DNA from: a virus | IMG/VR virus record: IMGVR_UViG_3300027833_001733 | Location: 1 to 22,412 of that record | Reading direction: 5' to 3' (one strand) | DNA length: 22,412 bases | Shown: one piece after another, positions 5,289 through 15,100 of the stretch | Numbering within the stretch: position 1 is the first letter of the stretch | Layout: every line of letters starts with the position of its first letter | Program-made: the position numbers and the translations under genes | The notes under the pieces: generated by a model | Seen by the model: only the letters and a program-made list of their open reading frames with translations | Told to the model about the DNA's origin: nothing | The model's database searches: none

Positions 5289-8069
5289 TTAAGTATTAAA
5301 CTCGTAATTTGCGAATAACACATATTGTTCTTGTGTGAGGCCTTCGGAATTGTCTATTAGATATCTATCAATATCTAACTCGTATTGACTAAAATCAATA
5401 TTGTAGAAATCAATAGTATTAGCAATTATCTTTGCAGTTCCAGGTTTGCAATAGCATAACGGAATAGCAGTAACAAACCCTAGATCTGTTATTGTGTCTT
5501 CTTGTGATGACCTCATCCATAAAGGTAAAAAGTTTTTCTCAGTAGTTCCGATATCTCTAATAGCATCGCGCATGTGTGTCATATTTGATATATATCGAGT
5601 TGTGTCATTTGCACCGCTAGCAAGTATAGCATTACTATCTACTGTAATTGTGTTAGCCGGAAATGGTCTGTATTTGTTACTTTCAACAACACCTGGAGTA
5701 AACGATATATTTAAAGGGTAGCCGTCTCTATTAATAGCATCTAATACACTAGTTATTGGAATTTTATATAGCTGCTCTCTTCCATTAATATTTAATAAAT
5801 CTATCCACTTAACAATAACATCTCCTGATTCTCTAGTAGATACAGTAATCTCAGAAAAGTCACTTGCATAACTATTATTAATATCATTATATTTTGTACT
5901 ATTAACTAAAACTTTTTTAGAATTTTTAATTTTAATCTGTTTTGCAGTTTTTTGATTTTTTACTTTTGATACCATTGGATCAATTACATCTAAATATACT
6001 ACTTCGTATACTACTTCCTGTGTACCTAACTTTTTTGCAACAGCAGTTTTTACGCCACCTACTTTAAGATTTCGTCTTTTATGATTTTTAGCTGCGGCTG
6101 CAACAAAGTTTTCAATTGCTTTTGCTTCAATACCTGCATATGCAAGAATTTTGATTTTAGTTTGTACTCCAAAATTAGTATCATCTGGTCTATACAAATA
6201 TTCCGGCAAAAATATTTCTGCATTATTTACTAAGTTTATAAATGATGTTCGCTGTGTCTGTGTCATCATTGGTTGTAAAAATACATTACTATATTGCTTA
6301 TTATCAGGATCAGCTAACTTAATAGTAAACTCTCGTTCAATCGCACTAAATCCAAATTGATCTTGTGCTTTAATTGTAAATTTAAAGTTTCGATCAAATC
6401 CAGTAGTATTTCCGTCTAGTTGTAGTAGCTGACTGTCAAATACTGTAAGACCGGGTTGATTAGCAGTTCCAAAACTATTTACTTTGCCTATTATCTCGCC
6501 AGTTAATGATAACGTCAATCCTGGCGGCAACGTACCGGTAGTTTTTGTATAAATTAAATTAGCATTTGGTACAGTAGTAGTTGCGTTAACATTAAGTGTG
6601 CTGATATAATTAGCACTAAACGAACCTAAATTGCTCGGAGTAGTCCAGGCAATTGTTGATTCTACTTCGCCTAGTAATTTTATTACAAATGTTTTCTTAC
6701 TAATTGCATTTTCATTACCACTAATATTAATAGTACCAAAATTAATACTGTTACCTTTAGGAACTATAGTAAGTAGTGCTCTATTTAAAGTAAGAACATC
6801 GTACTCAATGTTACTTGTATTAATACTTGTAACACTATATACATTACCATCGAATGTGAATTCTTTACCTATTACATATTGTGAATATGTGTCAAATTTA
6901 CTTGTTTTAATTTGTGCAACACCCTGTGTCGCTGCTTCGTACATATACTCAATTAGTTGTACACTATTAATATCAGACGCAATACGTTGTGCAGCAATAG
7001 TAAATTTATATTCTTTTGTTACGGCTGGTTGATAAGGAACTCTACCTGCAATTTCCCCAGTTATCATATCTAGTTGCAATCCTGGCGGTAGTATACTAGG
7101 AGTATTATCATCATTAAGACTAGTTTGATAATAGCTAACTACTCCTGATAGTGTATTAGGATCAATAATATCGAGTATAAGTGTGACATAATTATTGGCC
7201 CGTCTATATCCAAAGTCTTTTGGGGTTAGCCATATTGGTACTCTAACATGTGTGTTGTCTGCACTGAATATACCAGTGCCAATTTGCATAACAGTAGTGT
7301 CTGCTCTAAAAAAATCATCTCCTACAACATACAGTTTAAATGTTCGACTTGCAATGCTGTCCCCGTCAGATACATTAACTATAAATTCGTAAAATCTATT
7401 AAGTTTCTTAGGCGACTGTGTTGGGGTAGATAGGTCATAAATTGTTGTGTCGAAGAAGAAACTATCAAACCCGTTATTACTCGGAACACTCCAATCGTAT
7501 GCACTAGTAGATCCGCTATCATACCCTGCATCGTCATAGAATCCTCGACCTGTTGATTTTTCAATTGCAAGAATTGGATCAACTACTCCGACTAATCTTC
7601 CATCTGTTGTCAATTGTATGCCTGGCGGTAATGTTCCTCCACTAGCTGGAATAAAATACTCAAGTACTTGTCCTGCATCAGTGTCAGTATCTATAACTTG
7701 TAGTTGGAAGTCGACTGGTGAACTATCTAATATGTAGTAGGTGTTATTATTACCTGCTGCTAATAAATCTGCAGGAGTTATCCATTGAGGAATATCTGCA
7801 CCATCAACAGTTATTTTAAATGTTCTATCGTTAATTTGTGAATTATAAGTTGCTCTAAGTACAAACGTACTAACTGTTTCTCTCGCAACTTCGATAGGCG
7901 TACCAACAATTGTGTTATTAAGTAATCTTAACCCACTAGGTAAACTACCACTTATTAGTGTAACAGTTGCTCCTGCTTGTGATAGTGGTAGTTGTATCGG
8001 TGCAATAGTAACTTGCTCTTGCAAAGTACCTAAACTGTCCCCGTTATTATTTGTCCAAAAGTTTGCCAT
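5289..8069 (-). CDS. Large virion protein with putative Ig (He_PIG-like) repeats
   Basis: This 926-aa protein has four copies of a signature of the form SG-LP-GL-L-x(4)-G-I-x-G. They lie at about 41-58 (GSLPSGLRLL), 144-162 (GGTLPPGIQL), 326-344 (ILPPGLQLDM) and 512-530 (GTLPPGLTLS). This matches putative Ig-like (He_PIG) domains, often linked to binding carbohydrate or cell surfaces. Each copy sits in a unit that also contains a strand like R-T-F-K-I/L (for example 82-86 and 242-246) and an aromatic I-x-W-x-T/L-P linker. The C-terminal 330 residues lack the repeat and probably form the attachment or tip part. It is most likely a tail-fibre or baseplate-associated adhesin. The late element at 8091-8098 precedes it. 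Confidence 0.8.
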   Translation of the reverse strand: MANFWTNNNGDSLGTLQEQVTIAPIQLPLSQAGATVTLISGSLPSGLRLLNNTIVGTPIEVARETVSTFVLRATYNSQINDRTFKITVDGADIPQWITPADLLAAGNNNTYYILDSSPVDFQLQVIDTDTDAGQVLEYFIPASGGTLPPGIQLTTDGRLVGVVDPILAIEKSTGRGFYDDAGYDSGSTSAYDWSVPSNNGFDSFFFDTTIYDLSTPTQSPKKLNRFYEFIVNVSDGDSIASRTFKLYVVGDDFFRADTTVMQIGTGIFSADNTHVRVPIWLTPKDFGYRRANNYVTLILDIIDPNTLSGVVSYYQTSLNDDNTPSILPPGLQLDMITGEIAGRVPYQPAVTKEYKFTIAAQRIASDINSVQLIEYMYEAATQGVAQIKTSKFDTYSQYVIGKEFTFDGNVYSVTSINTSNIEYDVLTLNRALLTIVPKGNSINFGTINISGNENAISKKTFVIKLLGEVESTIAWTTPSNLGSFSANYISTLNVNATTTVPNANLIYTKTTGTLPPGLTLSLTGEIIGKVNSFGTANQPGLTVFDSQLLQLDGNTTGFDRNFKFTIKAQDQFGFSAIEREFTIKLADPDNKQYSNVFLQPMMTQTQRTSFINLVNNAEIFLPEYLYRPDDTNFGVQTKIKILAYAGIEAKAIENFVAAAAKNHKRRNLKVGGVKTAVAKKLGTQEVVYEVVYLDVIDPMVSKVKNQKTAKQIKIKNSKKVLVNSTKYNDINNSYASDFSEITVSTRESGDVIVKWIDLLNINGREQLYKIPITSVLDAINRDGYPLNISFTPGVVESNKYRPFPANTITVDSNAILASGANDTTRYISNMTHMRDAIRDIGTTEKNFLPLWMRSSQEDTITDLGFVTAIPLCYCKPGTAKIIANTIDFYNIDFSQYELDIDRYLIDNSEGLTQEQYVLFANYEFNT

Positions 8070-8090
8070 ATATCTATTCCCTATATAGCA

Positions 8091-8098
8091 TATTTATC
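8091..8098 (-). promoter_or_regulatory. Late-type promoter element GATAAATA
   Basis: Minus-strand GATAAATA just upstream of the 926-aa protein. The near edge is 22 bases from the A of the start codon at 8069, the same spacing as at 5277, 11768 and 20278. An AGGGA ribosome-binding sequence follows it. Confidence 0.7.
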
Positions 8099-8103
8099 GA
8101 AAA

Positions 8104-8820
8104 TTACAGTGTACCGTAATCTGAGACTATTGCTGCTGGTGATCCTACTGATCCGTAATCTATAGTGGCGGCATGAAACAATAATTCAATACCTGTTGTT
8201 AAATTGATTGCTGCTTCACCGTAATCCGTACCATTAATAACTCTAGCAAGTTCAGATACATTTTCACCGTTAACTGTTCCATTAAGTGATCCAGTAATTG
8301 AAGCAGCATTAAGTGTAGCAGCCTGTAGTGAAATTGCGTCTAATGATCCGACATTATTGATATTAAATCCATTAGCATCAAGTGCAGCACCTAGTGACGG
8401 ATTAGTATCTAATGATACTAAGTCAGTAGTATCAAGTGCTACAATAATATTGTTTCCAGATAAAGACGTAGTAATACTCTGTCCACCATTAACGCCAAAC
8501 TGTCTATTTGCGCCAGATAAACTTAATGTATTTCCATCTGTCCTAACAGTAATACTACCGTTATTTGTAATAGTAATACTTGTTCCATCAGCAACAAGTG
8601 ACATGTTGTCTCCTGCTACCAAGCTTCTAAAGTTTAACGAAGATCCTTCTTTGGTATAAAATACCCCTGTACCTGTACCTAAGTTGGTAGCATTATTCTG
8701 TGGTACAACTCTTGCATCTAATTCAGCAATGCTGTTGTTAACTTTAACAAACGCCTGTCTTAGATCATCACCTGTTCCGTCGTTTGCTATGTCACCTACA
8801 TTTATTCTACTTATTGTCAT
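8104..8820 (-). CDS. Fibre-like virion protein with NDGTGD N-terminal element
   Basis: This 238-aa protein starts MTISRINVGDIANDGTGDDL and continues R-x2-F-x-K-x-N, an N-terminal element (5-28) shared with the 2696-aa fibre. The rest is low in charge and rich in Asn, Gly, Thr, Ser and Leu. It has short beta repeats such as VAGDNMSLVADGTSITITNN (about 68-87) and NPSLGAALDANGFNINNVGS. The latter form (N-P-x-L-G-x2-L-D-x2-G) also appears in the giant fibre (NPTLGGHVDASNFGI). Together these suggest a trimeric beta-structured fibre segment or hinge. The start has AGGAAAG upstream. Only a weak late-type element (GGTAAATA, 8872-8879) lies before it, so it may be cotranscribed with the protease. Confidence 0.75.
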   Translation of the reverse strand: MTISRINVGDIANDGTGDDLRQAFVKVNNSIAELDARVVPQNNATNLGTGTGVFYTKEGSSLNFRSLVAGDNMSLVADGTSITITNNGSITVRTDGNTLSLSGANRQFGVNGGQSITTSLSGNNIIVALDTTDLVSLDTNPSLGAALDANGFNINNVGSLDAISLQAATLNAASITGSLNGTVNGENVSELARVINGTDYGEAAINLTTGIELLFHAATIDYGSVGSPAAIVSDYGTL

Positions 8821-8871
8821 TTTTCTTTCCTAAGTTATTAAGCTATTACTCCACCAACGCCGCTATACTAC

Positions 8872-8879
8872 TATTTACC
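8872..8879 (-). promoter_or_regulatory. Weak late-type element GGTAAATA
   Basis: Minus-strand GGTAAATA overlapping the protease stop codon, 52 bases before the ATG at 8820. It deviates from NATAAATA at one position and does not have the 22-base spacing of the other sites, so it may be chance or a weak promoter. Confidence 0.3.
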
Positions 8880-10623
8880 CACGCTTGCGTATTCTTGTAC
8901 GAGGATAGATAGCACCAGTTGTAGGCTTATTGTTAACATCTTTGTTATATGTGTTGAACGCCATATTGCCTGATGTGGCTCTGTGATTCTTCCACAATGC
9001 TATTCTATCAATGCTGCTACCGTCTATGCTTGTTCTTGTGTCTGTGTCTACATCTATTGCGTCTGCTGTGTCTACCATTAATCCTGTTACAGCATTGTCG
9101 TGTAAATATGTTCTTGCTTGTGCGTGTGTAAGGTTAGGATATATTTCTGCTAAACAAGCTAACATACCTGTTACGAACGGCGCACTATAACTTGTTCCTG
9201 ATCCAGACTGTACTGTGTCCCAGTTTGATGTATTTGCTTCTTGTCCTGGATACGGAACACCAAACATAATAGTGCCACTTTTTCCTGCGCCAAAACAACC
9301 AGTTCCTGCGGCATATACATCAATACCTGGTCCCCAATTGCTGAAACCTGATTTGCCTTGATTTGTGTTGCCGCCTAAAGCACCTGCACAAATAGCACCA
9401 TTGAACGTATAAGTGGTGCCACGATGATAGTAATATCTAAATGGATAATTACCGCCAAAGTAGTAATCTTTAAAGGAATATGCCCCCTCACCAACAATAT
9501 AGTTATCGTAGTTGTCGCCATCTGACACATCAATGTATCTGTTGTCGTTGCCTGCTGAAGCTACAATAATAATTCCATCTGTTATAGCATCTTGCATATC
9601 ACTTAGTAGGACTTGCGAATTTACACTAAATTGTTGATTGTCTGTCCACTCAGGGTCACTTGCATATATACCTCTTGCATTTAGTTCTGCGGCTGATAGA
9701 TCATTGCCTGTGCCGTTGTCTGTAGTTACACCCTGGAAGTGAATTAAAGCGGCCCCGCCGCCTACTAGGGTCTGTGTTCCCAAACTAATATTAACAATAG
9801 TAGGATTTTTTCTACCTGTTGCTGGATTTATACTTTTGTTTGCGTGAAACTCTCTGATGTAGGCATAAGTTCTATCAGTAACATCGCCGCCTGACTTTGA
9901 ACGTTCGTAAGTCTTGTCAAACATGTATATGTTTGCATCATTGGCAAGTCCGTATAGTGTGCCTGCCGCATAACTTGTGACTGCTGTAGGATGATCGTCT
10001 TCTGCGCCATAGTTGTCACGAGCGTCTGCGTTGCTGTATGTATAGTTAGTACCACCTGTGATTGTGTTGTAGTGTTGACCCCAGTTGTAGTCCACTACTC
10101 TACTTGAATAGTCTGCGTGGTCGCTTAATGTTTTTATTTCAACAATAACAATGTCTACATTTTTACCACTTGCTGAATATGTTACACTGTCATCAACATA
10201 CCTGTCTGATAATGAAGCATTTGATCCCCAATTGGTTCTGTTTGCGTCTTCACTGTGTCTTAGTATGCCCCAATTTTTGTGATCAACAGTATACTTCATT
10301 CCTGTTTGCCCATTTGCTTTTGTAAACGGCGCTGAACCGCTTGGAACACCTTTGTCAAACCTGCCTGTAAAAGTACTTGCTGGGGTATCTATGTTTCTAT
10401 CTAAAACACTTTGTGGTATAACTTGTTCAACTCTGTCGTCATCGGCTACTTCCATTGCTTCTTCCATAGTAAGCATATAGCCGGTGGTTCTTGAAGTTGG
10501 GCGTCTTGCGGCACACTCTACTTTACGATCTGGAATAGTTAGAGCACCACCTGGTGTTTCCATATCCTCATAGAAAGCAGTAATATCTTCACCATGCTTT
10601 AGTGTTACTTGGAACAATTCCAT
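8875..10623 (-). CDS. Subtilisin-like serine protease (S8), atypical active site
   Basis: This 582-aa protein contains an S8 core after a roughly 150-residue N-terminal region; residues 1-80 may be a propeptide. The Ser motif is GTSYSAPFVTGMLA with S478, the oxyanion Asn motif is VASAGN with N359, and the His motif is DDHPTAVTSYAAG with H211. The usual HGTHVAG is altered to HPTAVTS. Where the catalytic Asp of the V-x-V-I-D-T/S-G strand is expected, the sequence reads IVIVEIKTLSDH, giving E162. Function could be maturation of neighbouring fibres or degradation of host surface protein (inference). It lies between two fibre genes, and its ATG is one base after the stop of the 373-aa fibre, so it belongs to the late fibre operon. 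Confidence 0.85.
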   Translation of the reverse strand: MELFQVTLKHGEDITAFYEDMETPGGALTIPDRKVECAARRPTSRTTGYMLTMEEAMEVADDDRVEQVIPQSVLDRNIDTPASTFTGRFDKGVPSGSAPFTKANGQTGMKYTVDHKNWGILRHSEDANRTNWGSNASLSDRYVDDSVTYSASGKNVDIVIVEIKTLSDHADYSSRVVDYNWGQHYNTITGGTNYTYSNADARDNYGAEDDHPTAVTSYAAGTLYGLANDANIYMFDKTYERSKSGGDVTDRTYAYIREFHANKSINPATGRKNPTIVNISLGTQTLVGGGAALIHFQGVTTDNGTGNDLSAAELNARGIYASDPEWTDNQQFSVNSQVLLSDMQDAITDGIIIVASAGNDNRYIDVSDGDNYDNYIVGEGAYSFKDYYFGGNYPFRYYYHRGTTYTFNGAICAGALGGNTNQGKSGFSNWGPGIDVYAAGTGCFGAGKSGTIMFGVPYPGQEANTSNWDTVQSGSGTSYSAPFVTGMLACLAEIYPNLTHAQARTYLHDNAVTGLMVDTADAIDVDTDTRTSIDGSSIDRIALWKNHRATSGNMAFNTYNKDVNNKPTTGAIYPRTRIRKRG

Positions 10624-10624
10624 G

Positions 10625-11746
10625 TTACGCCTCCAGTTGTAGTATGTTTACGTCTACTTGTACAGTACCTGTGCTACCGCTTTTGTTTGTAACTCTACAT
10701 GGTATATTTGTAGTTGGCGAACTTTCTAAGTTAAATCCATAAGCACCTGGACTAATAATAACAGTTTCTGCGCCTGTGGTAATTACTTCAGCAATAACAC
10801 CTGCGTCTGATGTTGGATCAATACCCTCTGCCCTTGCCGCATCTGCTGTTCTTGTTGCAGCATTCACATACAATCTTACACGGGCCGCTTTGTCTGTTGT
10901 GATAGCCATTAATGTGTATGATTTGAATCCTGTAATATCCAAGTCTGCTTGTGCGGCATCAGCTAAACTGCTTGTTGTGCCTGTTGCTGTGCTTCTGCTT
11001 TGTAAGCCTGAACCACCTCCTCCACTTATTCCAGTAAGGCCACTACCGTCTCCAACAAATGCTGTTGCAGTAACAGTGCCTTGAATATAAGCATTTTTAA
11101 ATCGTACTGTGTTACTACCTAAGTCCCACAAATTGTGTTGATTGGTATTAGGGATAACATTGCCTCTAATGGTTCCGTCTAAATTTACTGCTCCTAATAT
11201 ACTGTCAATCATCACAGTTGAATCATCTGCAAATACACTACCAACTAAGTCGCCAGTATTATTAACATCAATAGTAACTAGTCCATTCTGTATATCTGAT
11301 ACTGTTAAGTAACCTACATCATTTATAAATGAACTAATAACTGCACCTACTTGTATAGCGTCAGTTATTCCGTAATCGGCTACTGTTGTAGGTGTTGCTG
11401 TTATGTCTGCAAACGCAACAGTAGTAAGATACCCTACGTTATTAGTAAGTAGTCCTATATTAGAGCCTGGCACTAATACATTTAAATCATTAGTTAAATC
11501 ACTAAATGCAGTAGGTTTATTAATTAAATCATTAAAACTTCCTGATACTGCAACAGCGGCAAGTTCTGTGCCACCTTTCATAATACTTGCAGCACTTAGT
11601 ACTCCGCCAGCAATGGTGCCACTTGCAGTAACATCAGTTACGCCTATGATACTATTACCTGTAAGTTGTAGGTTATCTCCACTTGGTATTTCTTTTAATT
11701 TGTTACCATCTGTTGTATCGACTATTAGTGGATATCTATTTGCCAT
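10625..11746 (-). CDS. Tail-fibre protein with PTT-YGITDA-type repeats
   Basis: This 373-aa protein has typical tail-fibre repeats: SGSFNDLINKPTAFSDLTND (about 69-88), NVGYLTT, then FADITATPTTVADYGITDAI (about 112-131), and a second VGYLTVSDIQNG. A VGDGSGLTGISGGGGSG linker (about 232-248) precedes a C-terminal domain of about 110 residues (TGFKSYTLMAITTDKAARVR to the end). That domain looks like a compact beta sandwich, a candidate receptor-binding or tip domain. A shaft-then-head layout is inferred. The late element at 11768-11775 and GAGG before the ATG support late expression. Its stop lies one base from the protease ATG, so fibre and protease would be co-translated. Confidence 0.82.
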   Translation of the reverse strand: MANRYPLIVDTTDGNKLKEIPSGDNLQLTGNSIIGVTDVTASGTIAGGVLSAASIMKGGTELAAVAVSGSFNDLINKPTAFSDLTNDLNVLVPGSNIGLLTNNVGYLTTVAFADITATPTTVADYGITDAIQVGAVISSFINDVGYLTVSDIQNGLVTIDVNNTGDLVGSVFADDSTVMIDSILGAVNLDGTIRGNVIPNTNQHNLWDLGSNTVRFKNAYIQGTVTATAFVGDGSGLTGISGGGGSGLQSRSTATGTTSSLADAAQADLDITGFKSYTLMAITTDKAARVRLYVNAATRTADAARAEGIDPTSDAGVIAEVITTGAETVIISPGAYGFNLESSPTTNIPCRVTNKSGSTGTVQVDVNILQLEA

Positions 11747-11767
11747 CTGTGTTTTCCTCGCTTAGTG

Positions 11768-11775
11768 TATTTATT
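11768..11775 (-). promoter_or_regulatory. Late-type promoter element AATAAATA
   Basis: Minus-strand AATAAATA between the giant fibre and the 373-aa fibre. The near edge is 22 bases from the A of the ATG at 11746, with GAGGAAAA in between as the ribosome-binding site. It would drive the fibre-protease pair. Confidence 0.7.
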
Positions 11776-11786
11776 TGCTTTGTCAT

Positions 11787-12180
11787 TTATACTCTGCCCA
11801 CTACTGCATTAACAGTGCCACGTTCTGTAGTATCTTTAGTACCAATAGCTTTACCAATCACACTTCCAACTTTTGGATCGTCATCAACTATAGCATAACC
11901 TGGGATCGAACTTGCTACTAGCATATCGCCTTTAGCAACTGTACCAATAACATTTACTGGAACTTTACCTTGTAGTGCAACTAGTGTTTGTATACCCGGA
12001 CACTCACTGTTCATTGTATATGCACTTTGATCACTTACTACACCAGCAATGCGTCTTGTTTTGTGCTCTGTACTAATAGTAACATCTTTGTCACCGCCAA
12101 ACACAACAACTGTACCAACAGCATATTCAGTATCACCTTCGTAATACTCCGCCAAATCCGCATAAGTTGCTTCGAAGCGT
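11787..12180 (-). other. C-terminal YADLAEYY domain of the giant fibre (Peptidase_G2-like)
   Basis: The last roughly 130 residues read ATYADLAEYY, then YAVGTVVVFGGDKDVT, IAGVVSDQSAYTMNS, GKVPVNVIGTVAKGDMLVAS and VGSVIGKAIGT. This conserved C-terminal block is widespread in phage fibres and appendages. It resembles the Peptidase_G2 / intramolecular chaperone class, which aids trimer folding and can cleave itself off. Whether this copy cleaves cannot be told from sequence alone. Confidence 0.6.
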
Positions 12181-15100
12181 GAGTTGGTAGTTAAACTCCA
12201 TCTACCTGTGATAGTACCTGTAGTTGTTGCTGCGCCTGTACTCAACGTTCTTACTGCTGTTAATCCACCTACTGTTAATAATTGTGTACTTGGATTGTAC
12301 CTAAGTTGAGCATTGTCTGTATCAATGTACGGTCTTTGATATCCTGTCCCGTTTGCAGCACTAAACAGTACTTGGTAGTTTACATTACCATTTGTCTCGT
12401 CAACATTAATGTTATTAGCATTTGTTGCTGTTGATGCTGATGTTGCTGATGTTGCTGTATCAGCATTACCTGTTAAATCACCAACAACATCACCTGTAAA
12501 TCCGACACTACTTATTTTACCTCGTACACTACCGCCAGTGATAAACGTAATAATATCACTACCGCCATCTGCAAATCCGGTACCGTCGCCAATACCAATA
12601 CCAGTACTACTAGAACCTTTTTCGTTTGCTGCTTCTATAAATGATGTGTATACCCAACGTGATGATATTGCACTTGTTTCTACGCCAGCACCTGCTCCGC
12701 CAACAGTACCATAGTCACTGTTAGTTTGGAAAGTACTTTCAGTAGGAGCAATTGCCATGTCACCAACTTTAATATTTCCGCCTGTATTTATTTGCGGCTT
12801 GCTTGCTCCACTTGCTGTTAAGATCGTGCCTTGTGCAGGTGTCTTAAATGATAGCGTACCTGAAGTTTCACTTAGTATTTTATATGCAGAGTTACCACCA
12901 ATGATCAACGAAGTAGCTTGTAAACTACCATCATTTCTGCGCTTTGCAATACTAGTATTTGTATTATCGTATGATATATCACTAATGCTATATGTGCCAG
13001 TGCCTGTTTTAACTAGTACTTCACCTGGATTTCCTACAGTAGTACCTGACGAGAAGTAAGGAAGTATAGATGCAAAGTCGCCATCAGCTAGACCGCCACC
13101 TTCGTCAATTACTGTACTAAATGCAATTGCACTTGTATCACCTGCGCCAGTTGCGCTTCTACCAATAACAGTATCAGTTGCTAGTGTTGGCAAATCTGCA
13201 AAATCAACATCATTTGCCTTTAGTGTGACCCAGCCGTTTGTTACACTAAAGTCATCACTATCAAAGCTTGCTAGACCTAAGTCTGCTTGCACAATTCCTG
13301 TAGCGTTTGCTCTAGTAGAAGCAGCAGTCATTGCAAGTTTGCTTTGGACAATTGCTGCTGCGTTATTAACATCACTGTTAATAATAGCTTGCGGCTCAAT
13401 CTGCAAGTTAACTTGTGTATTTGTTGAATCACGTGACACAGTAATGTTGATATCACTTGTAGTTGATTCAACAGCGTTAGTAAATTCATCTATTGGATTT
13501 TCTATTACTACTGCTGTAGTAGATCCTGGCGACCCAACAACTCCGTTATTAATTGGACTTGCTGTTGTGCTAAATTCACCTGCTGTTGTTAGTGTGTAAG
13601 AAATAATTCTAATATTTTGATTCAATACTTGGTCAAATCGCGATTCTAATGCAACAACTGTACCTTGTGCTGTGCCATCAGTAATAGTTCCACCTTCTGT
13701 AAACAGTCCTGGTGTTTCAGGTTCTACTACTAATCTCCGTAAGCCGGTAGGAACAAGTAACTGTTTTGCTTTATTAGCAGGAACAACATCATGTATTGTA
13801 ATGTTTCTTAAGTCGTCAAGTTCGTCATATGCTTTAGTAGCTTGCACAACATAATCTTTTGTTGCTGCATCATTATCATCAGTAGGATCAAGTAAGTTTT
13901 TAATTTGCTTACTATTAGCATTTAAGTTAGCCTCTAATGGAGTAGATCCGTCTAGTGCAAAGAAGCCAGGAGCAAATCTATTAGTACCTGTTAGTTGCGC
14001 ACTACCATTATGTCCTAGTCTACGACTTACATAATTAGCAATTGCTTTTTCTGTAGGTACTGCTGTGTCTGATAAGTCAATAAACAATTCATCATTTGAA
14101 AACTCATCAATTGTAACACCTTCTTTAAATCCTAATGAAGCCGCTCTTGAAATACCAACATCGCCTGCGAAAGTAATACTACCTGTTGATTGATCTACAA
14201 CAAAATACTTACCTACTCTAAAGAAGCCATCGTTATCTGAACTGATAAAGAATACTCTACCTTTTCTACGCTCCCATACTTGTGCCTTACTTGCATCATC
14301 AGCGTCTGCATAAGCACCTGCTTTAGAAGCTGATCCGCCAATTGGCGCACCCAACAATACATTTGGATAGTTACTTGTGTTAAAGCCACCAGTTCCAATT
14401 TCTGTAAAGTCGTGTCCTGTTGCACGTAGCAATGATATAGCAATTGTGATTTCAGCAGTAGAACTTGCTGGCAATCCGCAATGTATGTCTCTTGCTTCTG
14501 TTGGGACTAATCTAATACCTGCTGTTGCTACATTATTAATGTCAGTTCCTGTAACAAATGCTGTTTGGATGTACCAAACACTGTCTGAAGTAACCCAGCG
14601 ACCACCACTTGTGTATGTTGCATACGCTGTACCATCTAGTGCAGCACTTAAACCTATATCAGTATAAAGTGCAAATGTGTTAGTAGTTACATTGCCTACG
14701 TAATAACTAGTTCCATTTAATAGTATACTGCCGCCAATTGAATCAAACTCAACAATTTCACCATTTGTTAGGTTGTGATTTGCACTTGTAATTACTACTG
14801 GGCTTGCACTTGTTACATTAGTAATAGCACCAAACGTTATCGGACCGTAGTTAATAACTTTCTGTGTTCTGCCGCCGTATGCAAATTCTAAACCACCTGT
14901 ATAACCAGCATCACCTGGTTTCTTAATCGTTTGATTAGCTGCATCGGTTGATTGTTGTACTATGCGTACTCCGTCAACAGCAGATAATTTTTCTACTGCT
15001 AAGTATGTATCGCCTACTGATCCGCCTAATGTGCCGCCGCCTGTTGGAGCACTGACACCTCTGTTTTGGTAATCAATACTTGCTGCTACATATGCAAAGT

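Noticed and set aside
6631-7032. 133-aa open frame on the plus strand
   Set aside because: It is the antisense shadow of the 926-aa Ig-repeat protein, with odd hydrophobic composition and no ribosome-binding site. Similar plus-strand frames across 4700-19100 were rejected for the same reason.
12785-12792. TATTTATT (AATAAATA on the minus strand) inside the giant fibre
   Set aside because: It matches the late element but lies deep in coding sequence, with no start codon 22 bases downstream; chance match in AT-rich DNA.
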